Positions 22,301 through 33,410 of a stretch of DNA of 64,000 bases are shown piece after piece. Positions within the stretch are counted from its first letter, which is position 1. Each line of letters begins with the position of its first letter. Made by a program: the position numbers and the translations under genes. Under the pieces are notes generated by a model. It saw nothing but the letters and a program-made list of their open reading frames with translations, made no database searches and had not been told where the DNA came from. This DNA is from Lithobates sylvaticus (taxonomy: Eukaryota > Chordata > Amphibia > Anura > Ranidae), in the NCBI GenBank assembly GCA_028564925.1, contig CM053029.1, forward strand, positions 609,063,486-609,127,485. Direction: 5' to 3'.

Positions 22301-24946
22301 CATAATGAGCACAGCACAGGGATGGTGGGAGCCCCTCATAATGAGCACAGGGATGGGGGGAGCCCCTCATAATGAGTACAGCACAGGGATGGTGGGGGCC
22401 CTCATAATGAGTACAGCACAGGGATGGGGGGAGCCCCTCATAATGAGTACAGCACAGGGATGGGGGGAGCCCCTCATAATGAGTACAGCACAGGGATGGT
22501 GGGAGCCCCTCATAATGAGTACAGCACAGGGATGGGGGGAGCCCCTCATAATGAGCACAGCACAGGGATGGGGGGAGCCCCTCATAATGAGCACAGCACA
22601 GGGATGGGGGAGCCCCTCATAATGAGCACAGCACAGGGATGGTGGGGGAGCCCCTCATAATGAGCACAGCACAGGGATGGGGGGAGCCCCTCATAATGAG
22701 CACAGCACAGGGATGGGGGGAGCACCTCATAATGAGCACAGGGATGGTGGGTGCCCCTCATAATGAGCACAGCGCAGGGATGGTGGGAGCCCCTCATAAT
22801 GAGCACAGCACAGGGATGGTGGGGGCCCCTCATAATGAGCACAGCACATGGATGGTGGGAGCCCCTCATAATGAGCACAGCACAGGGATGGTGGGAGCCC
22901 CTCATAATGAGTACAGCACAGGGATGGTGGGGGCCCTCATAATGAGCACAACACAGGGATGGTGGGAGCCCCTCATAATGAGCACAGCACAGGGATGGTG
23001 GGAGCCCCTCATAATGAGCACAGCACAGGGATGGGGGGAGCCCCTCATAATGAGCACAGCACAGGGATGGTGGGAGCCCCTCATAATGAGCACAGGGATG
23101 GGGGGAGCCCCTCATAATGAGCACAGCACAGGGGTGGTGGGAGCCCCTCATAATGGGCACAGTACAGGGATGGTGGGAGCCCCTCATAATGAGCACAGCA
23201 CAGGGATGGTGGGAGCCCCTCATAATGAGCACAGGGATGGGGGGAGCCCCTCATAATGAGTACAGCACAGGGATGGTGGGGGGTCCCTCATAATGAGCAC
23301 AGCACAGGGATGGTGGGAGCCCCTCATAATGAGCACAACACAGGGATGGGGGAGCCCCTCATAATGAGCACAGCACAGGGATGGGGGGAGCCCCTCATAA
23401 TGAGCACAACACAGGGATGGGGGAGCCCCTCATAATGGGCACAGCACAGGGATGGTGGGAGCCCCTCATAATGAGCACAGCACAGGGATGGTGGGGGCCC
23501 CTCATAATGAGCACAACACAGGGATGGGGGGAGCCCCTCATAATGGGCACAGCACAGGGATGGTGGGTGCCCCTCATAATGAGCACAGCACAGGGATGGG
23601 GGGAGCCCCTCATAATGAGCACAGCACAGGGATGGTGGGTGCCCCTCATAATGAGCACAGCACAGGGATGGTGGGAGCCCCTCATAATGAGCACAGCACA
23701 GGGATGGGAGGAGCCCCTCATAATGAGCACAGCACAGGGATGGTGGGGGCCCCTCATAATGGGCACAGCACAGGGATGGTGGGAGCCCCTCATAATGAGC
23801 ACAGCACAGGGATGGGAGGAGCCCCTCATAATGAGCACAGCACAGGGATGGGGGAGCCCCTCATAATGGGCACAGCACAGGGATGGTGGGGGCCCCTCAT
23901 AATGAGCACAGGGATGGTGGGAGCCCTCATAATGAGCACAGCACAGGGATGGGGGAGACCCTCATAATGAGCACAGCACAGGGATGGGGGAGACCCTCAT
24001 AATGAGCACAGCACAGGGATGGGGGCCCCTCATAAGGAGCACAGCACAGGGATGGGGGGAGCCCCTCATAATGGGCACAGCACAGGGATGGGGGAGCCCC
24101 TCATAATGAGCACAGCACAGGGATGGGGGCCCCTAATAATGAGTACAGCACAGGGATGGGGGGAGCCCCTCATAATGAGCACAGCACGGGGATGGTGGGG
24201 GCCCCTCATAATGAGCACAGCACAGGGATGGTGGGAGCCCCTCATAATGGGCACAGCACAGGGGATGGGGGGAGCCCCTCATAATGGGAACAGCACAGGG
24301 ATGGTGGGGAGCCCCTCATAATGGGCACAGCACAGGGATGGGGGAGCCCCTCATAATGGGCACAGCACAGGGATGGTGGGGGGTCCCTCATAATGAGCAC
24401 AGCACAGGGATGGGGGGAGCCCCTCATAATGGGCACAGCACAGGGATGGGGGGGTTCCCTCATAATGAGCACAGCACAGGGATGGGGGGAGCCCCTCATA
24501 ATGGGCACAGCACAGGGATGGTGGGGGGTCCCTCATAATGAGCACAGGGATGGGGGGGGGAGCCCCTCATAATGGGCACAGCACAGGGATGGGGGGAGCC
24601 CCTCATAATGAGCACAGCACAGGGATGGCGGGGGGTCCCTCATAATGAGCACAGGGATGGGGGGAGCCCCTCATAATGGGCACAGCACAGGGATGGGGGG
24701 AGCCCCTCATAATGAGCACAGCACAGGGATGGGGGGAGCACCTCATAATGAGCACAGCACAGGGATGGGGGGAGCACCTCATAATGAGCACAGCACAGGG
24801 ATGGGGGGAGCCATTCATCATAATGAATTCGTATTTCGTACGAATCCAAATAAAATTTCGGACACGAATTACGAATTAATGTTAATACGAAACGTAACAA
24901 AACAAAAAAATTTATTGACGGCGCACATTGATGGCGCACATGTCTA
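19365..24946. mobile_element. TAGACATGTGC element filled by 36-bp satellite
   Basis: TAGACATGTGCG at 19365 and the inverse GCGCACATGTCTA at 24934-24946 bound the element. Both arms (about 200 and 130 bp) are rich in ACGAAT/ATTCGT, and both end against the array with a TCATTATGATGAA-like motif. The interior is almost entirely the 36-bp satellite. No transposase is seen. It is probably a non-autonomous foldback relative of 17663-18295 in which an internal tandem repeat has expanded to over 5 kb. Confidence 0.75.
19583..24815. repeat. 36-bp satellite, about 145 copies
   Basis: Units contain GCACAGCACAGGGATGG, then TGGGAGCCCCTCATAATGA, with common variants GGTGGGAGC, GGGGGGAGC and GAGCACA/GGGCACA. 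Occasional units have lost 5-14 bp (for example near 21960 and 22346). Because 36 is a multiple of 3, long frames stay open on both strands (388 codons on plus, 351 on minus) as 12-residue repeats. Frame changes at unit indels and the absence of any non-repeat domain argue against a gene. Confidence 0.97.
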
Positions 24947-25084
24947 CCCCCCACTAGGAGAGCAGAATCACGTATATATATATATACTGTATGTGATTCT
25001 GCACAGAGCAGAGTAAAGCTACAATAGAGCCGTCATTAACTAGTTATGGGGTTTTTGTCCGCAGGCTGCGATTTTAATGGAACG

Positions 25085-26640
25085 CTCTAATGAGTAGGAG
25101 AGATAATATTAATATATACAAAATAAGTACAGCGCTAATAAAATAACAGCATAACAATATTTTCGAATTGAAAAGTGAAAAAAATATGTAAAAAGGAAAA
25201 CTAAAGCAGAGGAAAAAGGGGAAAATTTCAGTCCATGAATAAAGTGTAACGCAAACATCCATCCATTGTGAGATATCGGTGGCAAATTGCAAAGATTGAA
25301 ATCGTGAAAAATCCTTTAACCACTTTCGGCCCCGGACCATTTTGCTGGCCAAAGACCAGAGCACTTTTTGCGATTCGGCACTGCGTCGGTTTAACTGACA
25401 ATTGCGCGGTCGTGCGGCGTGGCTCCCAAACAAAATTGACGTCTTTTTTTTCCCCACAAATAGAGCTTTATTTTGGTGGTATTTGATCGCCTCTGCGGTT
25501 TTTATTTGTTGCGCTATAAACAAAAAAAGAGCGACAATTTTGAAAAAAAAAAAACATTATTTTTAACTTTTTGCTATAATAAATATCCCCCAAAAGTATA
25601 TAAAAAAACGATTTTTTTCCTCAGTTTAGGCCGATACGTATTCTTCTACATATTTTTGGTAAAAAAATCGCAATAAGCGTTTATTGATTGGTTTGCGCAA
25701 AAGTTATAGCGTTTACAAGATAGGGGATAGTTTTATGGCATTTTTATTAATTATTTATTTTTTACTAGTAATGGCGGCGATCAGCGATTTTTATTGTGAC
25801 TGCTACATTATGGTGGACACATCGGACATTTTTGACACATTTTTGGGACCATTGTCATTTATACAGCGATCAATGCTATACAAACGCACTGATTCCTGTG
25901 TAAATGACACTGGCAGTGAAGGGGTTAACCACTAGGAGGCAGTGAAGGGGTTAACCACTAGGAGGCAGTGTAGGGGTTAACCACTAGGGGGCAGTGTAGG
26001 GGTTAAGTGTGTCCTAGGGAGTGATTCTAACGGTGGGGGAGGGGGGCGTGGCTACGTGTGGCACGTCACTGATCTCTGCTCCCGATCACAGGGAGCTGTG
26101 ATCAGTGACACTGTCACTAGGCAGAACAGGGAGATGCTTGCTTACATTAGCATCTCCCCATTCTTCCTCTCCGTGAGACGATCGCGGGTATCCCCGCGGA
26201 CATCGAGTACCCGCGACCCGACTCACGGAGCTTGCTGCGGGCGCGCGCGCGCTGCCGGCCGCCTCTTAAAGGGCAACGTACAGTTACGTGATTCTGCCTG
26301 TACGAGCCATTCTGCCGCAGTATATCTGCGTGAGGCGGTCGGCAAAAGCGGTTAAAGAATGTGCATCCAACTCCACACCCAAGTGAGTAAGTCGCCTGCT
26401 TACCAGCTATCGGTGAGTACTAAAACAGTAGTCTCACGCAACGCACGGAAACCGGTCTCTCCAAGACCCTTAAAGATGTCTGGAACCACAGCTAGGACGA
26501 TGCCACTCAAAAAATATAAAATAAATGGCTTCCATAGTGCAGTACTTTATAAAATTGAGTTTAATATAATAAGTGGGTGGCACTTACAGGATATAAAACG
26601 TTCAAAGGCCATACAGCAATGTGTCTCGTAATGGAGGCCG
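25085..26640. mobile_element. Interspersed repeat interrupted by TTAA MITE
   Basis: 25110-25315 (AAATAAGTACAGCGCTAATA, TGTAACGCAAACATCCATCC) and 26356-26640 (CCAACTCCACACCCAAGTGA, TATAAAACGTTCAAAGGCCA) appear to be the two parts of one ranid-type repeat split by the MITE. I cannot assign a class. Confidence 0.45.
25316..26355. mobile_element. TTAA-type MITE, copy 3
   Basis: TTAACCACTTTCGGCCCCGG to GGCGGTCGGCAAAAGCGGTTAA, TTAA at both ends, in inverse orientation to copies 1 and 2. 25920-26000 shows a local 31-bp triplication around GGGGTTAACCACTAGG. Confidence 0.85.
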
Positions 26641-27414
26641 CGGCGTCTCCTCAGGCTTCCCTTCACTTCCTATTCCGTTTGCCCATCAACCTCCTGAGAG
26701 GAAAAACGTGATGACTTCACCAGTTCCTGGCCAATCCCCAGACGACGTCCGATAGACTGAAACGCGTAGGGTGGAGCTTACAACGGTGACGCCTACAACG
26801 GTGACACCATCACGTTTTTCCTCTGAGGAGGTTGATGGGCCTCTCAGGAGGCCCTAAAATGCCAGGACAGTACAATGACATGGCACCTGGGCCAATCACT
26901 GCAGCACCATTTCCAACAACTGTGATAGGCTGTATATGGTGGACACATCGGTCACAGATCACGCCGCTGCGTGCCCAATGAGGATGTACGGGTAGGTTCT
27001 CCTGGAACTAGAGAGCACCCACCTGGCCATCTATATCCACTGGCAGTTAATAAAAGTGGGCCCGACAAGCCCTAAAACAAAGTCTGGCCTGGCCGGATCT
27101 CAAAAAAAGCTAATAATCCCCCCAAAGATGTCAGCTGTAAGAGTGGCTCTGCAGCCTCCTGGGATGTGTGACGTGTCCCAGGAGGCTGTGGGCAAGGGCA
27201 GGGAGGGCCAAACTGATGTCATCTTTGTTTTCAGCAAGCACTGAGGAAGTGGGGGGCGGGAGTGGGATCCTGTCAAAATTAGGTACTCAATGTGTTAGGG
27301 GCTGGGTGAGGAAGAGGATAAGTGGACCTTTGGGTGAAGCAAACAAAATAATACCTAATAATGATTGAACGTCAGCAGTACACTCCCACCTCTATGAGTA
27401 AGCCCTGTAGATAG
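26641..27414. other. Unclassified repeat-like DNA
   Basis: 26690-26835 contains an inverted pair (CATCAACCTCCTGAGAGGAA and TTCCTCTGAGGAGGTTGATG) around GACTGAAACGCGTAGGGTGG. 27000-27414 has the local inverted pair CAGCCTCCTGGGATGTG / GTGTCCCAGGAGGCTG (27150-27190). No gene. Confidence 0.45.
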
Positions 27415-29592
27415 TGCCGATCCTGACCTCCCTGGGGCCCTAAGCAAAATTCTGCTAAGGGGCCCTCTACCTGATCCCTGATGCCGTGAGCTATGTAAAC
27501 CATTTGCCATTGCCACACAGTCACACCTGACACTTCAGTGCTCCCAATACAATCCTCCCTTCCTTTAAACAAAAAACAGTGCCTCCCCTTACATCAGGGT
27601 CCCCAGAGAGCCTCCCCTTACATCAGGGTCCCCAGAGAGCCTCCACTTACACCAGGGTCCCCAGAGAGCCTCCACTTACACCAGGGTCCCCAGAGAGCCT
27701 CCCCTTACACCAGGGTCCCCAGAGAGCCTCCCCTTACACCAGGGTCCCCAGAGAGCCTCCCCTTACACCAGGGTCCCCAGAGAGCCCCTCCTTACACCAG
27801 GGTCCCCAGAGAGCCCCCCCCCCCTTACACCAGGGTCCCCAGAGAGCCCCCCCTTACACCAGGGTCCCCAGAGAGCCCCCCCTTACACCAGGGTCCCCAG
27901 AGAGCCCCCCCTTACACCAGGGTCCCCAGAGAGCCCCCCCTTACACCAGGGTCCCCAGAGAGCCTCCCCTTACACCAGGGTCCCCAGAGAGCCTCCCCTT
28001 ACATCAGGGTCCCCAGAGAGCCCCCCCTTACACCAGGGTCCCCAGAGAGCCTCCCCTTACATCAGGGTCCCCAGAGAGCCTCCCCTTACATCAGGGTCCC
28101 CAGAGAGCCTCCCCTTACACCAGGGTCCCCAGAGAGCCTCCCCTTACACCAGGGTCCCCAGAGAGCCCCTCCTTACACCAGGGTCCCCAGAGAGCCCCCC
28201 CTTACACCAGGGTCCCCAGAGAGCCTCCCCTTACATCAGGGTCCCCAGAGAGCCCCCCCCCCTTACACCAGGGTCCCCAGAGAGCCTCCCCTTACATCAG
28301 GGTCCCCAGAGAGCCTCCACTTACACCAGGGTCCCCAGAGAGCCTCCCCTTACATCAGGGTCCCCAGAGAGCCCCTCATTACATCAGGGTCCACAGAGAG
28401 CCTCCCCTTACATCAGGGCCCCAGAGAGCCCCTCCTTACACAGGGTCCCCAGAGGGTCCCCCCTATTACATTAGTGTCCCCAGAGGGCCCCCTCTTACAT
28501 CAGTGTCCCCAAAGGGCCCCCTCTTACATCAGTGTCCCCAGAGGGCTCCGCCCTTACATTAGTGTCCCAGAGAGCCCCCCTCTTACATCAGTATCCCCAG
28601 AGGCCCCTCTCTTACATTAGTGTCCCCAGAGAGCCCCCCTCTTACATTAGTGTCCCCAGAGGCCCCCCTCTTACATCAGTGTCCCCAGAGGGCTCCATCC
28701 TTACATTAGTGTCCCCAGAGAGCCTCCCTCTTACATTAGTGTCCCCAGAGAGCCCCCCCTCTTACATTAGTGTCCCCAGAGGCCCCCCTCTTACATTAGT
28801 GTCCCCAGAGAGCCCCTCCTTACACAGGGTCCCCAGAGATCCCCCCTCTTACATCAGTGTCGCCAGAGGGGCCCCCTCTTACATCAGTGTCCCCAGAGGG
28901 CTCAGTCCTTACATTAGTGTCCCCAGAGAGCCCCCCCTCTTACATTAGTGTCCCTAGAGCCCCCCTCTTACATCAGTGTCCCCAGAGAGCCCCTTCCTTA
29001 CATTAGTGTACCCAGAAAGCCCCCCCTCTTACATCAGGGTCCTCAAACAGCTGACTCCCCCCCTTGCAGAGGTTCCCCTGTACCTGGCTGGTGGAGGTGG
29101 GAGGAGGCGATCGGCAGCTCTATGCGGTCCACAGGCAGGGAAATCTCCCTGGGGCTAGTAGTTCTATCTCCGAATGTATACAGCTGAGAGGGGAGGGGCC
29201 TCTGACTCGGGCATCAGCAACAGTGTTCAAGCAGAGTGAAAGTGTAACTGATACCTGCCTGGGTCAGAGGCCCCTCCCTTCTCCTCTCCACTGTATACAC
29301 TGACACTCGAGAGAGTAATACAAGCCCCAGGGAGATCCCGCCGCCCACACAGGCACCATAGAGCTGCCGCCAGCCAGAGGTGCAGGGGGATGCTGGGTCT
29401 TGGGGGCCCCCCACATCGGTATAACGGAAGGGCCCAGTCGCAAATGCGACTGCAGCGACCCCCTAAAGTTTCGCCACTGGATGTTGTAAACATTAATTGA
29501 CGCACTATGACACGAGGGGGAGGCGGGGCCTCGAGTAATTTGCGGGGCCCTACGCAGCTTGCCTAGTGAGCGTATAGGGCGGATCGGCTCTG
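27415..29592. mobile_element. hAT-like element expanded by 29-bp satellite
   Basis: The left end AGTGCCGATCCTGACC near 27415 is a diverged inverse of the right end GGGCGGATCGGCTCTG at 29577-29592. Subterminal GGGGCCCTAAGCAAA and its inverse relative GGGGCCCTACGCAGC are present. The middle is the satellite. 29200-29320 has a second inverted pair around CAGAGGCCCCTCC. Class inferred from the tips only. Confidence 0.5.
27581..29055. repeat. 29-bp satellite (CCCCAGAGAGCC), locus 1
   Basis: About 50 units containing CAGAGAGCCTCC and CTTACACCAGGGTCC. The first 30 or so are nearly uniform; after about 28440 they become ATTAGTGTCCCCAGAG variants with changing length. The open frames (up to 360 codons) arise because the unit has no stops. 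The same satellite recurs at 60022. Confidence 0.95.
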
Positions 29593-29999
29593 CCTGTAGG
29601 GTGGGGTGAAACGCGTAACTGGGGGCGTGGCCAGGGGGGAAGCCAGACTTGAAGACACATCTCATCTCTCTGCACTTCAGCTGGATCTCTGGGTGGGAGG
29701 CATCTTATTAGTTGTTTCAATGAATGATAATGAGATGGAGAACAAGCAATAAATATACAACAGAAACACAACAATTAAAGAACCATTTTTATTTATTGAG
29801 CATTAAAACATGCAAAATTACAAAGTGATGCAGAGGCTGCACCTGGTAGGTAATGGCACCCTGGTATGAAAAATAGAAATGAGGAGATGATGAAGGTCTT
29901 TAGGCCACGGACTCAAGAAAGGCAGATTACATGTTTGACTGAAAAACGGATCAGAACCTTTCTCGAGACTGGAGGTGACAATTTTATTTTCTTGGTAGA
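29593..29999. other. Nothing recognised
   Basis: Presumed single-copy DNA downstream of MTHFS. It has TTTATTTATTGAG at 29786, which on the minus strand gives AATAAA. No gene was found. Confidence 0.4.
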
Positions 30000-30133
30000 C
30001 GAGATTGTAAAGCTGCACAATTAATCGTTAAAAAAAATCGCAACCTGATTCAACCCCCCTGACGATCTCTATTGCAGAGTTTCCCGATTCTTTCATATAA
30101 GGAGTGGAGAGACTTATCTGCTCACTCAGCTGT

Positions 30134-30732
30134 CAAAAGAAAAAATCCAGGCAGTCTTCCAAGCTTTTAAAATGAAACATTGTAACTAAGTCTTCCTTCT
30201 TAGATCAAAGGGATAAACTTCTGTGTGTAAAGAAAAAATCCAGGCAGTCTGCCAAGTTTTTAAAATGAAACATTGTAACTAAGTCTTCCTTCTTAGATCA
30301 AAGGGATAAACTTCTGTGTGTAAAGAAAAAATCCAGGCAGTCTGCCAAGTTTTTAAAGTGAAACATTGTAACTAAGTCTTCCTTCTTAGATCAAAGGGAT
30401 AAACTTCTGTGTGTAAAGAAAAAATCCAGGCAGTCTGCCAGGTTTTTAAAATGAAACATTGTAACTAAGTCTTCCTTCTTAGATCAAAGGGCTAAACTTC
30501 TGTGTGTAAAGAAAAAATCCAGGCAGTCTGCCAAGTTCTTAAAATGAAACATTTTAACTAAGTCTTCCTTCTTAGATCAAAGGGATAAACTTCTGTGTGT
30601 AAAGAAAAAATCCAGGCAGTCTGCCAAGTTTTAAAAATGAAACATTGTAACTAAGTCTTCCTTCTTAGATCAAAGGGATAAACTTCTGTGTGTAAAGAAA
30701 AAATCCAGGCAGTCTGCCAAGTTTTTAAACAA
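30134..30732. repeat. 93-bp tandem array, locus 1
   Basis: About 6.5 units of 93 bp containing AAATCCAGGCAGTCTGCCAA and AACTAAGTCTTCCTTCTTAG, over 95% alike. It is followed immediately by AACATGTA and the CCGTATATAC MITE. The same array with the same junction occurs at 33592. Confidence 0.93.
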
Positions 30733-30738
30733 CATGTA

Positions 30739-31597
30739 CCGTATATACTCGAGTATAAGCCGACCCAAATATAAGCCGAGGCACCTAATGTTACCACAAA
30801 CAACTGGGAAAACTTATTGACTCGAGTATAAGCCTAGGGTGAGAAATAAGTGGAAAGTGGAAAAAAGGGTCAACAATGCCCATTTACAGCCTCACTGTGC
30901 CCATTTGCAGCCATAGGTCCCCCGAACTTCAAGTTAAGGGTTCCTAGATGCCCCCTAGCTGAAGCCAAAATGTGGGGTCTCTGGACCCAAAGGGTCCCAA
31001 AATTACATTGCTGCAGATGGACACAGTTGACTGACTTTGGGGCCCTGTATCTCGGGGCCACTTGGTGCTAGGAACCCCATCTTTGGATATGTTGTAGTGG
31101 TAGTTCCACTGGGTTGAATTTGGGGTTCATCGGTCGACCTCTACCCTGGAGCCAAAGGGTCCTGAAATGACATTGCTGCAGATGGACACAGTTGACCGAC
31201 TTTGGGGCCACTTGGTGCTAGGAACCCCAAATTTGGTGTGCAAACCCAGTGGAACTAGCACTACAACATATCCATATAGATGGGGATCCTATCACCAAGT
31301 GGCCCCGAGATACGGGGCCCCACGTCAGTTCGGATAATGTCAAGCACTTTTCTGCAGCACAGAATGACATTTTCCGACCCGACTTGGATATGTTGTAGTG
31401 TTGGTTCCACTGGGTTTGCACACCAAATTTGGGGTTCCTAGCACCAAGTGACCCCGAGATACGAGGCCCCAAAGTCGGGTAGGGAAATGTCATTTTCTGC
31501 TACAGAAAAGTGCTTGACTCCAGTATAAGCCGAGGGGGGCATTTTCAGCACAAAAAAAATGTGCTGAAAAACTCGGCTTATACTCGAGTATATACGG
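30739..31597. mobile_element. CCGTATATACTCGAG MITE, copy 2
   Basis: Ends and TA flanks as in copy 1 (TA at 30737-30738 and 31598-31599). Two versions of the CTGGACCCAAAGGGTCC block are present. The second (31129-31143) is preceded by ATCGGTCGACCTCTA, the tip of the hAT element that sits at the corresponding place in copy 3. Confidence 0.87.
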
Positions 31598-31891
31598 TAT
31601 ATGCAGGAAGTTTAACCACTTAAAGTCTAAATCTTTTTCTGACACTTGTTTAAGTTAAAATCAAATATTTTTTTTGCTAGAAAATTACTTGGAACCCACC
31701 AAACATTATATATATTTTAGCAGAGACCCTAGGGAATAAAATGGCAATTGCTGCAATATTTTATGTCTCTCTGTATTATCCAAAATTGCGTTTGAAAGAC
31801 CTTCAAACGCTATTTTTTTGGGGAAAAAAATACACTTCAATGAATAAAAAAATAAAAAAGAAACAGTAAAGTTAGCCCAATTTTTTGGGTT

Positions 31892-32892
31892 TTAACCACT
31901 TCAGCCCCGGACCAATTGGCAGCCAAAGGACCAGGCCCCTTTTTGCGATTCGGCACTGCGTCGATTTAACTGACAATTGCACGGTCGTGCGACGTGGCTC
32001 CAAAACAAAATTGGTGTCCTTTTTTTCCCACAAATAGAGCTTTCTTTTGGTGGTATTTGATCGCCCCTGCGGTTTTTATTTTTTGCGCTATAAACAAAAA
32101 TAGAGCGACAATTTTGAAAAAAAATGCAATATTTTTTGCTTTTTGCTATAATAAATATCCCCAAAAAATATATAAAAAAACATTTTTTTTCCTCAGTTTA
32201 GGCCGATACGTATTCTTCTACATATTTTTGGTAAAAAAAACGCAATTAGCGATTATTGATTGGTTTGCGCAAAAGTTATAGCGTTTACAAAATAGGGGAT
32301 AGTTTTATAGCATTTTTATTAATATTTTTTTTTTTACTAGTAATGGTGGCGATCAGCGATTTTTATTGTGACTGCGACATTATGGCGGACACATCGGACA
32401 TTTTTGACACATTTTTGGGACCATTGTCATTTATACAGCAATCAATGCTATTTAAATGCATTGATTCCTGTATAAATGACAGTTGTAGTGAAAGAGTTAA
32501 CCACTAGGGGGAGGGGAGGGGTTATGGGCTGTGACGTGTGTGTGTTTTTTTACATTAGGGGGCGGGGCTGACGTCATTGATCGGCTTTCCCGATGACCGG
32601 GAACAGCCAATCAATGACAGGCAGAGTAGGAAGCGCGGGGAGAGGTTTGTTTACACAAACCTCTCCCAGTTCTTCAGCTCCGTAACCCGATCGCGGGACA
32701 ACAGCGGCGATCGGGTCCGCTGGTCCCGCGGCCCGGGTCACGGAGCTCCCGACCGGGTCGCGCGGGCGCCGCTGGCGGCACGCGCGCGACCCACGGGCAG
32801 GCAACTTAAAGGGGACGTACAGGTACGTGGTTTTGCCTGCCTGTGCCATTCTGTAGACGTATATCTACATGAGGCGGTCGGGAAGCGGTTAA
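31892..32892. mobile_element. TTAA-type MITE, copy 4
   Basis: TTAACCACTTCAGCCCCGG to GGCGGTCGGGAAGCGGTTAA, TTAA at both ends. The flanks rejoin to AGCCCAATTTTTTGGGTT...TGTGAAAGATGATGTTACGCC, a repeat sequence seen without the MITE near 62970. Confidence 0.87.
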
Positions 32893-33124
32893 TGTGAAAG
32901 ATGATGTTACGCCACGAGAATCGTGAGAGAATCGTCATCCATCTTCTAAGCAAAAAAATTGTGATTCTCATTTTAGCCAGAATCGTGCAGCTCTATGAGA
33001 TTGGATCCGGAGCCGAGGAAAATAAAGAGGACCTGGAAGACCTCAGACAAGAAATATTACTAAAGAAACGATAACCCTGGAGGTAGCCAACCTTATTGGA
33101 TTTATAAATTACTTGGAATTTCAT

Positions 33125-33130
33125 TTTATT
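33125..33130 (-). promoter_or_regulatory. MTHFS: MTHFS poly(A) signal AATAAA
   Basis: AATAAA on the minus strand, 39 nt beyond the TGA, would give a very short 3' UTR with cleavage near 33100-33110. It is the only canonical hexamer seen close to the stop; a weaker or more distal site inside the hAT element cannot be excluded. Confidence 0.6.
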
Positions 33131-33168
33131 GCTGCGACATAGAATGACCTCTGTCCATAGCATTATTT

Positions 33169-33410
33169 TCAGTTTTTAACTATTTCCAGATCTCCAGCAC
33201 ACAGGACCTCATCGATGGCAAAGTCGCTGTCGGTGACGGGGATGGAGGGACAGATCTGCTCCTGGAAAGCCAACGCGATGGTGTGTGGCCTGGAAGAAAG
33301 TTGCTGGTTGTAGCGTTCCAAGAATGTGTCGTAATATCCTTTACCCCGTCCCAAGCGATGGCCGTCCTTATCAAACCCAAGTCCTGGCACAAGAACCAGA
33401 TCTAGTCCTC
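33169..33410 (-). CDS. MTHFS: MTHFS exon 3 (terminal)
   Basis: Acceptor CACCTGTTTATTCCAG ends at 33411. The first two bases complete codon 125 (Gly), then [27 protein letters not shown], and the end [16 protein letters not shown] with TGA at 33169-33171. It carries the catalytic glycine/lysine loop. A frame starting at the internal GTG (33390) is only part of the exon. The exon lies on a short non-repeat island, 32996-33591. Confidence 0.96.

Larger units (their letters stand above)
30008..32995. mobile_element. Composite hAT element, 8-bp duplication
   Basis: Ends TAAAGCTGCACAATTAATCG (30008) and the inverse AATCGTGCAGCTCTA (32981-32995). Flanks CGAGATTG (30000-30007) and TGAGATTG (32996-33003) match at 7 of 8, the duplication length of hAT. 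Inside, in order: a 93-bp tandem array, a CCGTATATAC MITE, a repeat with TTTTTCTGACACTTG and GCTAGAAAATTACTTGGAAC, and a TTAA MITE. No transposase is seen. It lies about 105 bp below the MTHFS poly(A) region. Confidence 0.75.

Noticed and set aside
27538-28948. Proline-rich frames (up to 360 codons) at 27.5-28.9 kb and 59.8-60.9 kb
   Set aside because: Translations of the 29-bp satellite in rotating frames, not collagen- or mucin-like genes.
33169-33390. Exon 3 starting at an internal GTG
   Set aside because: The splice acceptor at 33411 and the conserved GLDLVLV residues before that GTG show the exon begins at 33410.
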